DNA from: SIG455 sp045589495
GTDB taxonomy: Bacteria; Bacillota; Clostridia; UMGS1810
DNA: 64,000 nt
NCBI GenBank assembly: GCA_045589495.1
Contig: JAZNPF010000017.1
Coordinates: 1-64,000 of the forward strand
Direction: 5' to 3'
Part shown: positions 53,790 through 62,165 of the stretch, in pieces
How positions within the stretch are numbered: the first letter of the stretch is position 1
Layout of the letters: the number at the start of each line of letters is the position of its first letter
The notes under the pieces: model-generated
What the model was told of the DNA's origin: nothing
What the model saw: only the letters and a program-made list of their open reading frames with translations
Databases searched by the model: none
Position numbers and translations under genes: made by a program

Positions 53790-53816
53790 TAAAGCGGGTA
53801 TTTATTACCCGCTTTA
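53790..53816 (+). terminator. Hairpin after rplS
   Basis: 10-11-bp stem AAAGCGGGTA/TACCCGCTTT, 5-nt loop, but only a short T run, so probably a partial terminator that lets some transcription into lepB. Confidence 0.7.
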
Positions 53817-53837
53817 TTCCATTAAGGAGTGAAATAA

Positions 53838-54476
53838 ATGGAAGATTTCAAAAACAATGACAATATTGACAATACTGAAGAAATTATCGAAGAAACTCAG
53901 AACACAGATGTAGTGTGCGTTGATCAGGAAGTTATTGCTCCGCCTAAAAACAGCGTAAAAAAAGAACTTCTTGACTGGGTTGTTTCTATAGTTGTTGCAC
54001 TTGCTGTGGCACTTTTTATAAGACAGTTCATTTTCACTTTAGTTCGTGTAGACGGACCTTCAATGCTTCCGACTTTGCATCACAATGACACTTTGTATGT
54101 AAACAGGTTTATGTATTCTCCTGAAGTGGGGGATGTTATTATTTTCCGTCCTCCGAACAGTCCTGATACTCCTTATGTAAAAAGAGTTATTGCTACTGAA
54201 GGTCAGGAAGTTGTTGTTGACGCCGCTGAACAAACGGTATATGTTGATGGAGTTGCACTTGTTGAGGATTATATAAGTGAGCAGTTGGTGTCTGCAGGAA
54301 CTATGAAATATCCTTATGTTGTTCCTAAAGACCATGTGTTTGTGCTTGGCGATAACAGAAATAACAGCCGTGACAGCCGTGATGCATCTGTAGGTGCAAT
54401 ACCGCGTAAAAACATTATCGGAAAAGTTGTTTTCAGGCTTTTACCTGTATCAGATTTCGGTTCTGTTTATAATTGA
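53838..54476 (+). CDS. lepB: Signal peptidase I
   Basis: 212 residues. A 45-residue acidic cytosolic N-terminus, one transmembrane helix (~46-66), then catalytic Ser75 in VDGPSMLPTL and Lys115 in YVKRVIATEG; box E reads GDNRNNSRDSR. It removes signal peptides from exported proteins. It follows rplS by 58 bp and has AAGGAGTG as its site. Confidence 0.96.
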   Translation: MEDFKNNDNIDNTEEIIEETQNTDVVCVDQEVIAPPKNSVKKELLDWVVSIVVALAVALFIRQFIFTLVRVDGPSMLPTLHHNDTLYVNRFMYSPEVGDVIIFRPPNSPDTPYVKRVIATEGQEVVVDAAEQTVYVDGVALVEDYISEQLVSAGTMKYPYVVPKDHVFVLGDNRNNSRDSRDASVGAIPRKNIIGKVVFRLLPVSDFGSVYN

Positions 54477-54497
54477 TAGAAATCTATAAATAAAATG

Positions 54498-54536
54498 AAT
54501 TAGCGTGTTGATTTTTCGACACGCTAATTGTATAAT
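54498..54536. promoter_or_regulatory. Inverted repeat overlapping the cca promoter
   Basis: 11-bp arms AATTAGCGTGT (54498-54508) and ACACGCTAATT (54519-54529). A promoter reads TTGATT (54508-54513), 17-bp spacer, TATAAT (54531-54536), so the repeat covers the -35 and spacer. It may be an operator or the lepB terminator. Confidence 0.55.
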
Positions 54537-54569
54537 AGAATATGTAAATTGTTATAAAAGGAGAATTTT

Positions 54570-55889
54570 ATGAAAAAAATGACACTGCCCGATAATATCA
54601 GGAATATATTATCTGCAATTACCGCCAATGGCTTTGAGGCTTATGTGGTGGGCGGTGCCGTACGCGATTTCCTCCTTGGCAGGGAAATAAGTGATTATGA
54701 TATTACTACCGATGCTTTGCCTGAACAGATAAAAGGAATTTTTACAAAAACTATTGATACAGGTCTTAAACATGGAACTGTTACAGTTGTTGAAGATGGT
54801 GCGGTTGTGGAGATTACAACATATAGGGTGGACGGTGTTTATGAAGATCACCGCAGACCTAAAACTGTAGAATTTTCCAAAGATTTGAAAAGTGATCTGA
54901 GCCGCCGTGATTTCACCATGAACGCACTTGCGTGTGATGAAAACGGAAATATACTAGATTATTTCGGCGGTATAGATGATATTGAAAATAAATTCATACG
55001 CACAGTAGGTGAGGCAGATAAACGTTTTGAAGAAGACGCATTGAGAATGCTTCGTGCCATTCGTTTTGCATGCACTACAGGTTTTACCATTGATGATGAA
55101 ATATTGAGTTCAATAGAGAGGAAATCATCGCTTATATTATATGTAAGCGGAGAAAGAATCAAGCAGGAAATGGACAAGGCTTTAATGGGCGATAATGTTT
55201 ATATGTTAAAGAAATCTATGCCGCTTCTTCGTGAGATTTTTCCTCAACTTGCAAGATGCTTTGACACTGAACAAAATAATATACATCATTCGTATAATGT
55301 TGGCGACCATATCTTAAAAAGTGTTGCGAGTGTACCTAAAAAGTTACCTTTACGATGGGCAATGCTGATGCATGATATGGGCAAACCATTTACACGTTCC
55401 ACCGATGCCGAAGGCGATCATTTTAAAGGGCACGAGCAAATGAGTCTTAATATTGCAGAACGCATATTTTCAAAACTCAAATTTTCAAACGCTGAAAAAA
55501 CGTGCATTAAAACAATGATAAAATATCACGATTTCAGATTTACTGCTGATAAGACAGAAATCAAGAAATTGCTTTCGGAAATCGGTGATGAATATTTTTC
55601 GGATTTACTGTGTGTGCAAAGAGCCGATGCTATGGCTCAAAGTGAGAGTACCATGCCGGCAAAATTAACTAATCTGGATGAAATCGGCACAGTGTTTAAA
55701 AATATTGTATCTGCAAACGAGCCGTACCTTATAAAACATCTTGCTGTAAACGGAAACGATTTAATGGAACAGGGGATTTCCGGTAATGCTATAGGAAAAA
55801 CACTTTCCCGATTACAAATGGCGGTTATAGAAAATCCTGATTTAAATAATAAAGAAACACTTTTAAATCTTATTGACAGGAGGGGTTAA
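54570..55889 (+). CDS. cca: CCA tRNA nucleotidyltransferase
   Basis: 439 residues. The class-II nucleotidyltransferase head has the signature GGAVRDFLLGREISDYDITTDA with catalytic DxD, and RRDFTMNALA follows. An HD domain lies further on (HHSYNVGDHILKS, AMLMHDMGKP), in which respect it is a bacterial-type CCA-adding enzyme with phosphohydrolase module. It completes tRNA 3' ends. Ends 1 bp before metA. Confidence 0.94.
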   Translation: MKKMTLPDNIRNILSAITANGFEAYVVGGAVRDFLLGREISDYDITTDALPEQIKGIFTKTIDTGLKHGTVTVVEDGAVVEITTYRVDGVYEDHRRPKTVEFSKDLKSDLSRRDFTMNALACDENGNILDYFGGIDDIENKFIRTVGEADKRFEEDALRMLRAIRFACTTGFTIDDEILSSIERKSSLILYVSGERIKQEMDKALMGDNVYMLKKSMPLLREIFPQLARCFDTEQNNIHHSYNVGDHILKSVASVPKKLPLRWAMLMHDMGKPFTRSTDAEGDHFKGHEQMSLNIAERIFSKLKFSNAEKTCIKTMIKYHDFRFTADKTEIKKLLSEIGDEYFSDLLCVQRADAMAQSESTMPAKLTNLDEIGTVFKNIVSANEPYLIKHLAVNGNDLMEQGISGNAIGKTLSRLQMAVIENPDLNNKETLLNLIDRRG

Positions 55890-55890
55890 T

Positions 55891-56808
55891 ATGCCAATTA
55901 AAATACCTGACAAACTCCCCGCAACAAAAATTTTAAATAGCGAAAATATTTTTGTTATGACGGAAAAAAAGGCGTTAAAGCAGGATATCCGTCCTCTTAA
56001 ACTTGTAATATTAAATATTATGCCTACAAAGATAGTTACAGAAACACAACTTCTTCGTCTTTTGGGGAATACACCATTGCAGGTGGAGATTGATTTTCTT
56101 CACATGAAAACACACACTTCAAAAAATACTCCTGCTGAACATCTTCAGGCTTTTTACAAGGATTTTGATGAAATCAAGGGTGATAAATATGACGGTATGA
56201 TTATTACCGGTGCACCCGTTGAAAAAATGGAATTTGAAGATGTTAACTATTGGGAAGAACTTAAGGAAATTATGGACTGGACACAGCAAAATGTAACGAG
56301 TGTGTTGCATATATGCTGGGCAGCGCAGGCGGGACTTCATTATCATTACGGAATACCTAAACATCCGCTTGAAAAGAAGATGTTTGGAATATTTGAACAT
56401 AAGGTTATGCGTAAAAAGAGCAAACTTTTGCGTGGGTTTGACGATTATTTCTATGCACCACATTCACGTCACACAGAAATCCGACGTGAAGATGTGGAAA
56501 AAGTTCCTGAACTTCATATACTTGCCGAATCCGATGAAGCAGGGCTTTATATTGTGGCAAGTAAAGACAGAAGAAATATTTTTGTAACCGGTCATTCTGA
56601 ATATGATGCAGACACACTTCATAAAGAATACGTCAGGGACCTTGATGCAGGACTTCCAATTGATGTTCCTGTAAACTATTATCCTAATGACGATTATACA
56701 AAAACTCCTAAAGTAAGATGGCGTTCACACGCAAATCTGCTTTTCTCAAACTGGCTCAATTATTACGTATACCAAAGTACTCCTTACGACATCAATAAGG
56801 TTAAGTAA
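55891..56808 (+). CDS. metA: Homoserine O-acetyltransferase (MetA type)
   Basis: 305 residues. The nucleophile is Cys142 in LHICWAAQAG, with His (FVTGHSEYD) and Glu completing the triad. Residue 111 in TGAPVEKMEFE is Glu rather than the Gly of E. coli; in this family that correlates with acetyl-CoA instead of succinyl-CoA as donor. It activates homoserine for methionine synthesis. The ATG at 55891 follows GGAGGGG. It is probably transcribed with cca, an odd partner; no other methionine gene is here. Confidence 0.94.
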   Translation: MPIKIPDKLPATKILNSENIFVMTEKKALKQDIRPLKLVILNIMPTKIVTETQLLRLLGNTPLQVEIDFLHMKTHTSKNTPAEHLQAFYKDFDEIKGDKYDGMIITGAPVEKMEFEDVNYWEELKEIMDWTQQNVTSVLHICWAAQAGLHYHYGIPKHPLEKKMFGIFEHKVMRKKSKLLRGFDDYFYAPHSRHTEIRREDVEKVPELHILAESDEAGLYIVASKDRRNIFVTGHSEYDADTLHKEYVRDLDAGLPIDVPVNYYPNDDYTKTPKVRWRSHANLLFSNWLNYYVYQSTPYDINKVK

Positions 56809-56819
56809 AGGAAGATTAT

Positions 56820-57365
56820 ATGAATATTACGACACCTTTAACTAAAGAAAAAATCAAATCTTTAAAAGCAGGGGATAATATAACAATATCAGGTGTTATA
56901 TATACCGGACGCGATGCTGCGCACAAACGTATGTGTGATGCTCTTAAAAAAGGTGAAGAACTACCTTTTGATATTAACGGACAGATTATATATTATGTTG
57001 GTCCGTGCCCTTGCAGAGAAGACGAGGTTATAGGTTCGTGCGGGCCTACAACAAGCGGCAGAATGGATGCGTATGCACCTGAACTTATAAAACGTGGTTT
57101 ATCGGGAATGATAGGTAAGGGGTTAAGGAAACCTTGTGTTGTTGATGCTATGGTTGAGTACGGAAGCGTATATTTTGGTGCAATAGGCGGTGCGGGAGCA
57201 CTTCTTTCTGAGCATGTTAAAAAAAGTGAGGTTATTGCTTATGATGACCTTGGCACTGAAGCCGTACGAAGATTAGAGGTTGAGAATTTCCCCGTAACTG
57301 TTATTATTGATGCTGATGGGAATAACTTGTACGAACTGGGAAGAGCAGAATTTTATTTGGAATAA
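56820..57365 (+). CDS. Class I fumarate hydratase/tartrate dehydratase, beta (C-terminal) subunit
   Basis: 181 residues. The family blocks are ISGVIYTGRDAAHKRM, GPTTSGRMDAY, GMIGKG and AIGGAGALL. The beta subunit provides part of the active site of a two-subunit 4Fe-4S hydratase. The alpha subunit, which carries the cluster and is normally next to it, is absent on both sides within the window. It interconverts fumarate and malate, if the alpha subunit exists elsewhere. Lies 11 bp after metA. Confidence 0.9.
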   Translation: MNITTPLTKEKIKSLKAGDNITISGVIYTGRDAAHKRMCDALKKGEELPFDINGQIIYYVGPCPCREDEVIGSCGPTTSGRMDAYAPELIKRGLSGMIGKGLRKPCVVDAMVEYGSVYFGAIGGAGALLSEHVKKSEVIAYDDLGTEAVRRLEVENFPVTVIIDADGNNLYELGRAEFYLE

Positions 57366-57443
57366 TTAACTTTGGTATTGCAATCTTACTAAAAAAATTA
57401 TATAATAACACTATACACTATAATTAAACGGAGGAATATTAAA

Positions 57444-57647
57444 ATGGCTATGATTACAAAAGATACTATTATTGCAGATGTACTCAAAATTGATCCTGAA
57501 ACAGCACCTTTCTTTTTTGAAATTGGTATGCATTGTCTGGGTTGCCCATCTGCAAGCGGTGAAACTGTTGAAGAAGCTTGCGCTGTTCACGGTGTAGACG
57601 CTGATGAATTGATTGCTAAAATCAATATGTTTTTGGGTAATAAATAA
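57444..57647 (+). CDS. DUF1858-domain protein (ScdA N-terminal-like)
   Basis: 67 residues. TIIADVLKIDPETAPFFFEIGMHCLGCPSASGETVEEAC is the DUF1858 fold with a single CxGC-type pair (CLGC). Similar domains occur in hybrid-cluster- or Fe-S-repair-related proteins and may bind a metal or thiol. It stands alone, with GGAGG and a following terminator. Its function is unknown. Confidence 0.85.
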   Translation: MAMITKDTIIADVLKIDPETAPFFFEIGMHCLGCPSASGETVEEACAVHGVDADELIAKINMFLGNK

Positions 57648-57664
57648 TTAGAACAAATTATTTT

Positions 57665-57693
57665 AAAGGCTTCACAAATGTGAAGCCTTTTTT
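57665..57693. terminator. Bidirectional terminator between the DUF1858 gene and feoB
   Basis: 12-bp stem AAAGGCTTCACA with complement, tight loop, T runs on both sides; lies 1 bp from the feoB stop codon. Confidence 0.88.
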
Positions 57694-59829
57694 CTATATA
57701 AATATTTTTGAAACCTGTGTTGTTATAAAGCATATAACTATTCCTATAATTGTAGGAATTACAAATGATAATGCTGTCCATTTCAAACTTCCTGATTCTT
57801 TACGTATTGTAAGGAGTGTTGTTGCACAAGGGAAATGAAACAGAGTAAATATCATTACATTTATTGCAGTGATTATATTCCACCCGTTTGCAGTAAGGAG
57901 TGCAGCGGTATCTGAAAGTGTGCTCATTTCCGTAAGATGCCCTGATGCTGTATAACACATTATAAGTATGGGCATAACGATTTCGTTGGCGGGCAAGCCA
58001 AGTATAAAAGATAATAAAATAAATCCGTCAAATCCTAAAAGTTTAGCAAACGGGTCTAGAAAGTGTCCCATATAATTAAGTATTGAACATCCGTCTATGT
58101 GCACATTTGCAGTAAGCCATATTATTGCACCTGCAGGTGCAGCAACTGCCGTGGCTCTTCCAAGAACAAACAAAGTTCGGTCAAATACAGAACGGTATAT
58201 AACCTCTGCAATTTTAGGTTTGCGAAATGGAGGGAGTTCCAATGTGAACTGTGATGGCGTACCTTTTAAAATTGTTTTTGAAAGAATGAAAGATACAATA
58301 AAAGTTGCACATATTCCAAGTATAACAATTGCCAGTACGGTAAGTGCTGCTACAATATATTTTCCTTTGTTGGAGAAATAAGAGCCGATAAAAATTGATG
58401 AAACAGTAATCAGTATAGGGAATCTGCCGTTGCATGGGACAAGGTTGTTTGTTATAATTGCTATCAGACGTTCTCTTGGTGAATCTATTATTCTTGCTCC
58501 TGTAACACCTGCAGCGTTGCAACCTAACCCCATGCACATAGTAAGGCATTGTTTTCCGTGGGCACAGCACTTTTTGAAAAATCCGTCAAGATTAAAAGCC
58601 ACTCTCGGCAAATATCCCAAATCTTCAAGCAGGGTAAAAAGCGGAAAGAAAATTGCCATTGGCGGAAACATAACCGAAACCACCCACGTTAAGGTGCGAT
58701 ACATTCCTGAAACAAGTATATTTGTTATCCATTGAGGAGAGTTTATATATTCAAAGAACTTTAAAATATATATTTCTACAAAACCAAAAAAATCTGCTAA
58801 AAGAGAAGACGGATAATTGGCACCCGCAACCGAAAGATAAAATATTGCCCCCAGCATACAAAGCATAATGGGGATCCCCCATATTTTTGATGTTAAGATT
58901 TTGTCGGTTCGTATGTCAGATATGACATATTGATTGTTTTGGGTCTTGACGCATTTTTTTGAAATTTTTTCTGATTTTTGTATTATTGAACATACAATTT
59001 TGTCAGTAATATTACTTTCTGTTGTGCCTGATTTTTCAAGAATTGTTTTTTGCTCTTGCAGTGATGAGGAGATTTTTTCATTTTGTGAAAAATTACAGTT
59101 TACAACTGCTTCTAATGACTCAACAACATTTTTGTCACCGCAGAGAAGTTTGATTGCTAAAAATCTTGGTGAAAGCACCATTTCGGGATAAGCATCTGAA
59201 ATTGCGTCAGCGATGACAGAAATACTTTTTTCTATTAACGTATCATATTTTGGAATACACACATCTGTAAAATCTTTGTTTTTGGCTGACTGTATTGCTT
59301 CTTTTAAAGGCTCTGTTCCTTTTCTTTGTGCGGCTGATATTCCCACAACAGGAATACCAAGTATTTTTTTGAGTTGTTTAATATCAATTTGTATTTTTTT
59401 CTTTTTTGCCTCATCCATAAGGTTGACACAAAGTATACATTTTGGTGTTATTTCAAGTATTTGCAAAGTGAGATTAAGGTTTCTTTCAAGACATGTTGCA
59501 TCTGCCACCACTACAACGGTATCAGCAGTTGACGAGCAGATAAAATCACGTGCAATTTCTTCCTCTTTTGAACTGGACATAAGCGAATATGTTCCAGGCA
59601 AATCAACAACAGTAAAATCCTCATTTTCGTATGTAAAGTTGCCGACTGCATTTGCCACAGTTTTTCCTGGCCAGTTTCCCGTATGTTGTTTTAAGCCTGT
59701 GAGAGCATTGAACACGGTGCTTTTTCCAACATTAGGATTGCCTGCAAGAGCAATAACGGTGTTATTGGTATTTTCAACATTCATTTCCGTAAGTACGTTT
59801 TTTTGCGTTGATTGAACGGTAAGTCCCAT
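57694..59829 (-). CDS. feoB: Ferrous iron transporter B
   Basis: 711 residues. The N-terminal G domain has GNPNVGKST at 30-38, the G3 VDLPGTYSL and the G4 NLMDEA-type NxxD; the C-terminal half has ~8-10 helices, including the gate motifs (GLGCNAAGVTGARI; PANEIVMP). It imports Fe2+ driven or gated by GTP. The ATG at 59829 follows GGAGG. feoA is on the same strand but 1.6 kb away, with a plus-strand gene between them. Confidence 0.96.
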   Translation of the reverse strand: MGLTVQSTQKNVLTEMNVENTNNTVIALAGNPNVGKSTVFNALTGLKQHTGNWPGKTVANAVGNFTYENEDFTVVDLPGTYSLMSSSKEEEIARDFICSSTADTVVVVADATCLERNLNLTLQILEITPKCILCVNLMDEAKKKKIQIDIKQLKKILGIPVVGISAAQRKGTEPLKEAIQSAKNKDFTDVCIPKYDTLIEKSISVIADAISDAYPEMVLSPRFLAIKLLCGDKNVVESLEAVVNCNFSQNEKISSSLQEQKTILEKSGTTESNITDKIVCSIIQKSEKISKKCVKTQNNQYVISDIRTDKILTSKIWGIPIMLCMLGAIFYLSVAGANYPSSLLADFFGFVEIYILKFFEYINSPQWITNILVSGMYRTLTWVVSVMFPPMAIFFPLFTLLEDLGYLPRVAFNLDGFFKKCCAHGKQCLTMCMGLGCNAAGVTGARIIDSPRERLIAIITNNLVPCNGRFPILITVSSIFIGSYFSNKGKYIVAALTVLAIVILGICATFIVSFILSKTILKGTPSQFTLELPPFRKPKIAEVIYRSVFDRTLFVLGRATAVAAPAGAIIWLTANVHIDGCSILNYMGHFLDPFAKLLGFDGFILLSFILGLPANEIVMPILIMCYTASGHLTEMSTLSDTAALLTANGWNIITAINVMIFTLFHFPCATTLLTIRKESGSLKWTALSFVIPTIIGIVICFITTQVSKIFI

Positions 59830-59910
59830 AAACAGCACCTCCAAGAACGTGTAAAATCACAATTATATATTATGAAAATGTAAATGAATTCGTGAATATT
59901 AAAAATGGTG

Positions 59911-59939
59911 TTGACTATTTTGTATATATATGCTATAAT
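59911..59939 (+). promoter_or_regulatory. Upstream promoter (P1) of the corC leader
   Basis: TTGACT (59911-59916), 17-bp spacer, TATAAT (59934-59939). It lies 211 bp before the start codon. Confidence 0.7.
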
Positions 59940-59945
59940 TAAAAC

Positions 59946-60075
59946 AACTTACTGAAAGGAACGGTTAACACTAAATGGACGGCGACGGGAGTAATTCTAA
60001 CGCGAATTATATAATTGATATGATATATCAGGCATATCTGCGTATAGTATATTGTTTGCGCAGGCGTGCCTTTTT
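59946..60075 (+). ncRNA. Structured leader or small RNA ahead of the CNNM/CorC gene
   Basis: The transcript from P1 ends in a terminator: AGGCA and CTGCG (60030-60042) pair with CGCAG and TGCCT (60059-60071) across a 3-nt internal loop, followed by five Ts. Upstream are smaller hairpins (TAATTC/GAATTA, TGATAT/ATATCA) and a G-rich stretch GGCGACGGGAG. It may be a metal- or nucleotide-responsive riboswitch, or a ~130-nt small RNA; I could not match it to the Mg2+ M-box, the fluoride or the yybP-ykoY class. Confidence 0.6.
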
Positions 60076-60096
60076 GTGTTTTTACAAAATGCGTAT

Positions 60097-60126
60097 TTGA
60101 CTCTGATTTTGATATAAAAATATAAT
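60097..60126 (+). promoter_or_regulatory. Downstream promoter (P2) of the CNNM/CorC gene
   Basis: TTGACT (60097-60102), 18-bp spacer, TATAAT (60121-60126). It lies after the leader terminator, so the coding region can be transcribed independently of the leader. Confidence 0.6.
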
Positions 60127-60150
60127 TACTTAAGGAGAGAATAATTTAAA

Positions 60151-61419
60151 ATGGACCCTTTACCTATGCCTTATATATTTGTTATGGTGGCACTAGTGCT
60201 TATGTCAGCATATTTTTCCGCTACTGAAACGGCATTTACTTCTATAAATAAAACAAGGCTTAAAAACATGGCTGAAAAAGGCAATAAGCGTGCTTCACTG
60301 GTATTGTCTATATCTGAAAATTACGATAAACTTTTATCAACAATCCTTGTAGGCAACAATATCGTAAATATAGCGCTTGCTTCAATGGGAACTGTATTTT
60401 TTGTAAAACTTTTTCCAAATTACGGAGCAGCAATTTCAACAGCCGTTATCACTGTTGTAGTTCTTATCTTCGGAGAGATTTCACCCAAGAGCATCGCAAA
60501 GGATACACCGGAAAATTTTGCAATGTTTTCTGCTCCTATCATAAGAGGCCTTATATGGATTCTTACACCGGTAAACTTTTTGTTTACATTATGGAAGAAA
60601 CTTCTTGCTAAAATTATAAAAGTAGAAGAAAGTGCAAAAATGTCGCAGGAAGAGTTGCTTGTTCTGGTGGATGAGGTAGAACAGGACGGAACAATTGACA
60701 CAGATGAAGGCGATCTTTTGCGTAATGCAATTGAATTTACCGAGCAGAAAGCAGAAGACGTTTTGACTCACCGTGTAGATATAGAGGCTGTTTCCATTGA
60801 TGCTGATAAAATTGAAGTGGCACGTCTTTTTTCACAGACTCGTTTTTCAAGACTGCTTGTTTATGATGAAAGTATAGATAATATAGTCGGTGTTATTCAC
60901 CTTAAAGATTTTTATAATGAAGACGGTATTACAGATAAAAGTATTGAAGAACTTATGTCTGTTCCTGTTTTTGTACAGAGAAGCGAAAAGATTAACGACC
61001 TTTTAAAAGAACTCCAGACAAACAAATCACATATAGCAGTTATTCTTGATGAATTCGGCGGGACGTTGGGTATTGTTACAATGGAGGATATATTAGAGGA
61101 ACTCGTTGGAGAAATCTGGGATGAGCATGATGAGGTTATAGAGGATTTTGAGTTTATAGGTGATAACAAATATATCGTTGACTGTTCTGCTGATTTTGAA
61201 GATTTTTGCGAGCAATTCGGGATAGAGCCCGATGAAGAGATTGCATCTATAAGCGGTTGGGTTATGGAGCAGTTGGACCGTGTTCCTGAAACAGGCGATG
61301 TGTTTGATTATCAGAATTTAAATATTACGGTTACGGAAACAGATTACCATAGAGTAGAAAAAATTCACGTAATTGTAAATGAACCGGAATCACCAGATGA
61401 AGAAGACGTTGAAGATTAA
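60151..61419 (+). CDS. CNNM/CorC-family divalent-cation (Mg2+/Co2+) transporter
   Basis: 422 residues. The N-terminal DUF21 membrane domain (~8-150; FSATETAFTSINKTRLKNMAEKG, VGNNIVNIALAS, GEISPKSIAKDTPE) is followed by two CBS domains (~200-330; VLTHRVDIEAVS, VILDEFGGTLGIVTMEDILEELVGEIWDE) and a C-terminal CorC/HlyC domain. Known relatives export or exchange Mg2+, Co2+ or Na+. It is preceded by AAGGAGAG and by an elaborate leader. The downstream hairpin also serves feoA. Confidence 0.93.
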   Translation: MDPLPMPYIFVMVALVLMSAYFSATETAFTSINKTRLKNMAEKGNKRASLVLSISENYDKLLSTILVGNNIVNIALASMGTVFFVKLFPNYGAAISTAVITVVVLIFGEISPKSIAKDTPENFAMFSAPIIRGLIWILTPVNFLFTLWKKLLAKIIKVEESAKMSQEELLVLVDEVEQDGTIDTDEGDLLRNAIEFTEQKAEDVLTHRVDIEAVSIDADKIEVARLFSQTRFSRLLVYDESIDNIVGVIHLKDFYNEDGITDKSIEELMSVPVFVQRSEKINDLLKELQTNKSHIAVILDEFGGTLGIVTMEDILEELVGEIWDEHDEVIEDFEFIGDNKYIVDCSADFEDFCEQFGIEPDEEIASISGWVMEQLDRVPETGDVFDYQNLNITVTETDYHRVEKIHVIVNEPESPDEEDVED

Positions 61420-61456
61420 AAAAATCGGGGTATGATTGGGTCATACTCCGATTTTT
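61420..61456. terminator. Bidirectional terminator between corC-type gene and feoA
   Basis: 16-bp stem with one G-U pair (AAAAATCGGGGTATGA on the left) and 5-nt loop, A/T runs on both sides. Confidence 0.9.
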
Positions 61457-61468
61457 AATGGACATGGT

Positions 61469-61702
61469 TCAATTTATAATTATATTAACTGCGTCTTCCT
61501 GACGTATTGCTATCAACGTGCCGCGTATAAGGTATGCAGTTACTCCGCCTGACGGGCTTTTAAGCACTGCTTCAATTTCTGTACCCGGCACCAGCCCTAA
61601 ATCCAGCATACGTCTGCGGTTGCTTCCGTTTGAAATGAGCGATGCCACCCGACAACGCTCACCAGTAGGAAGGTCAGCAAGATTGCGAATATTGGCTGAC
61701 AT
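61469..61702 (-). CDS. feoA: FeoA-domain protein
   Basis: 77 residues, SH3-like FeoA fold: GERCRVASL, RRRMLDLGLVPGTEIEAVLKSPSGG and a C-terminal segment AIRQEDAVNIIIN. It modulates FeoB or binds metal. The ATG at 61702 follows GGAGG by 8 nt; the longer frame starts before that site. Confidence 0.94.
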   Translation of the reverse strand: MSANIRNLADLPTGERCRVASLISNGSNRRRMLDLGLVPGTEIEAVLKSPSGGVTAYLIRGTLIAIRQEDAVNIIIN

Positions 61703-61806
61703 TTTTAATACCTCCGATATATCTTGCACATAAAATGGATTTTTCGTTTTAATATATTATATGGGAGAGTGTGCCGTACTGTTACGGATGGCTGTTCAAC
61801 TTTAAT

Positions 61807-62019
61807 TCAAAGTGCAAAATCTTCAGCACTGAATTTTTCGGTATTGAGTTTTGGTGTGCGTTTTGGAACACGCTTTTGAGGATCATACCTGAATTTTTTA
61901 CAAACATTGTCTTCGCACACAATACCTGCCTTGCTGCATATCATATCAGTTGTAGCAGCGAGAGGCGCAGAATAGGCACAGAAGAAACATTTTTGATTTT
62001 CACATTCTCTGTATATCAT
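61807..62019 (-). CDS. Small cysteine-rich protein with a YDPxKRVP motif
   Basis: 70 residues. Six cysteines: C6, C11, C14, C28, C35 and C40 (CFFCAY, ICSKAGIVCEDNVCKKF), then RYDPQKRVP at 44-52. The spacing suggests a zinc or Fe-S site. I recall similar short proteins in Clostridia but know no function. ATG 62019 follows AGGTG. It is upstream of feoA on the same strand, 104 bp away. Confidence 0.75.
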   Translation of the reverse strand: MIYRECENQKCFFCAYSAPLAATTDMICSKAGIVCEDNVCKKFRYDPQKRVPKRTPKLNTEKFSAEDFAL

Positions 62020-62165
62020 AACTATCACCTGCAGTCAAAATTTATTACATAATAATCTTATCATATTAAAACTGTAAAATCAATTAAAAAAACGCAAAAA
62101 ACAGTTGTTTTTTAAGTAAAAAGATTATATAATAGAATATATATGCGCGTTTTGGAGGAAAAAGT

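Noticed and set aside
62053..62165. T-box leader ahead of cysE-cysS
   Set aside because: The gap is too short (about 110 bp) and shows no T-box sequence or antiterminator pair.
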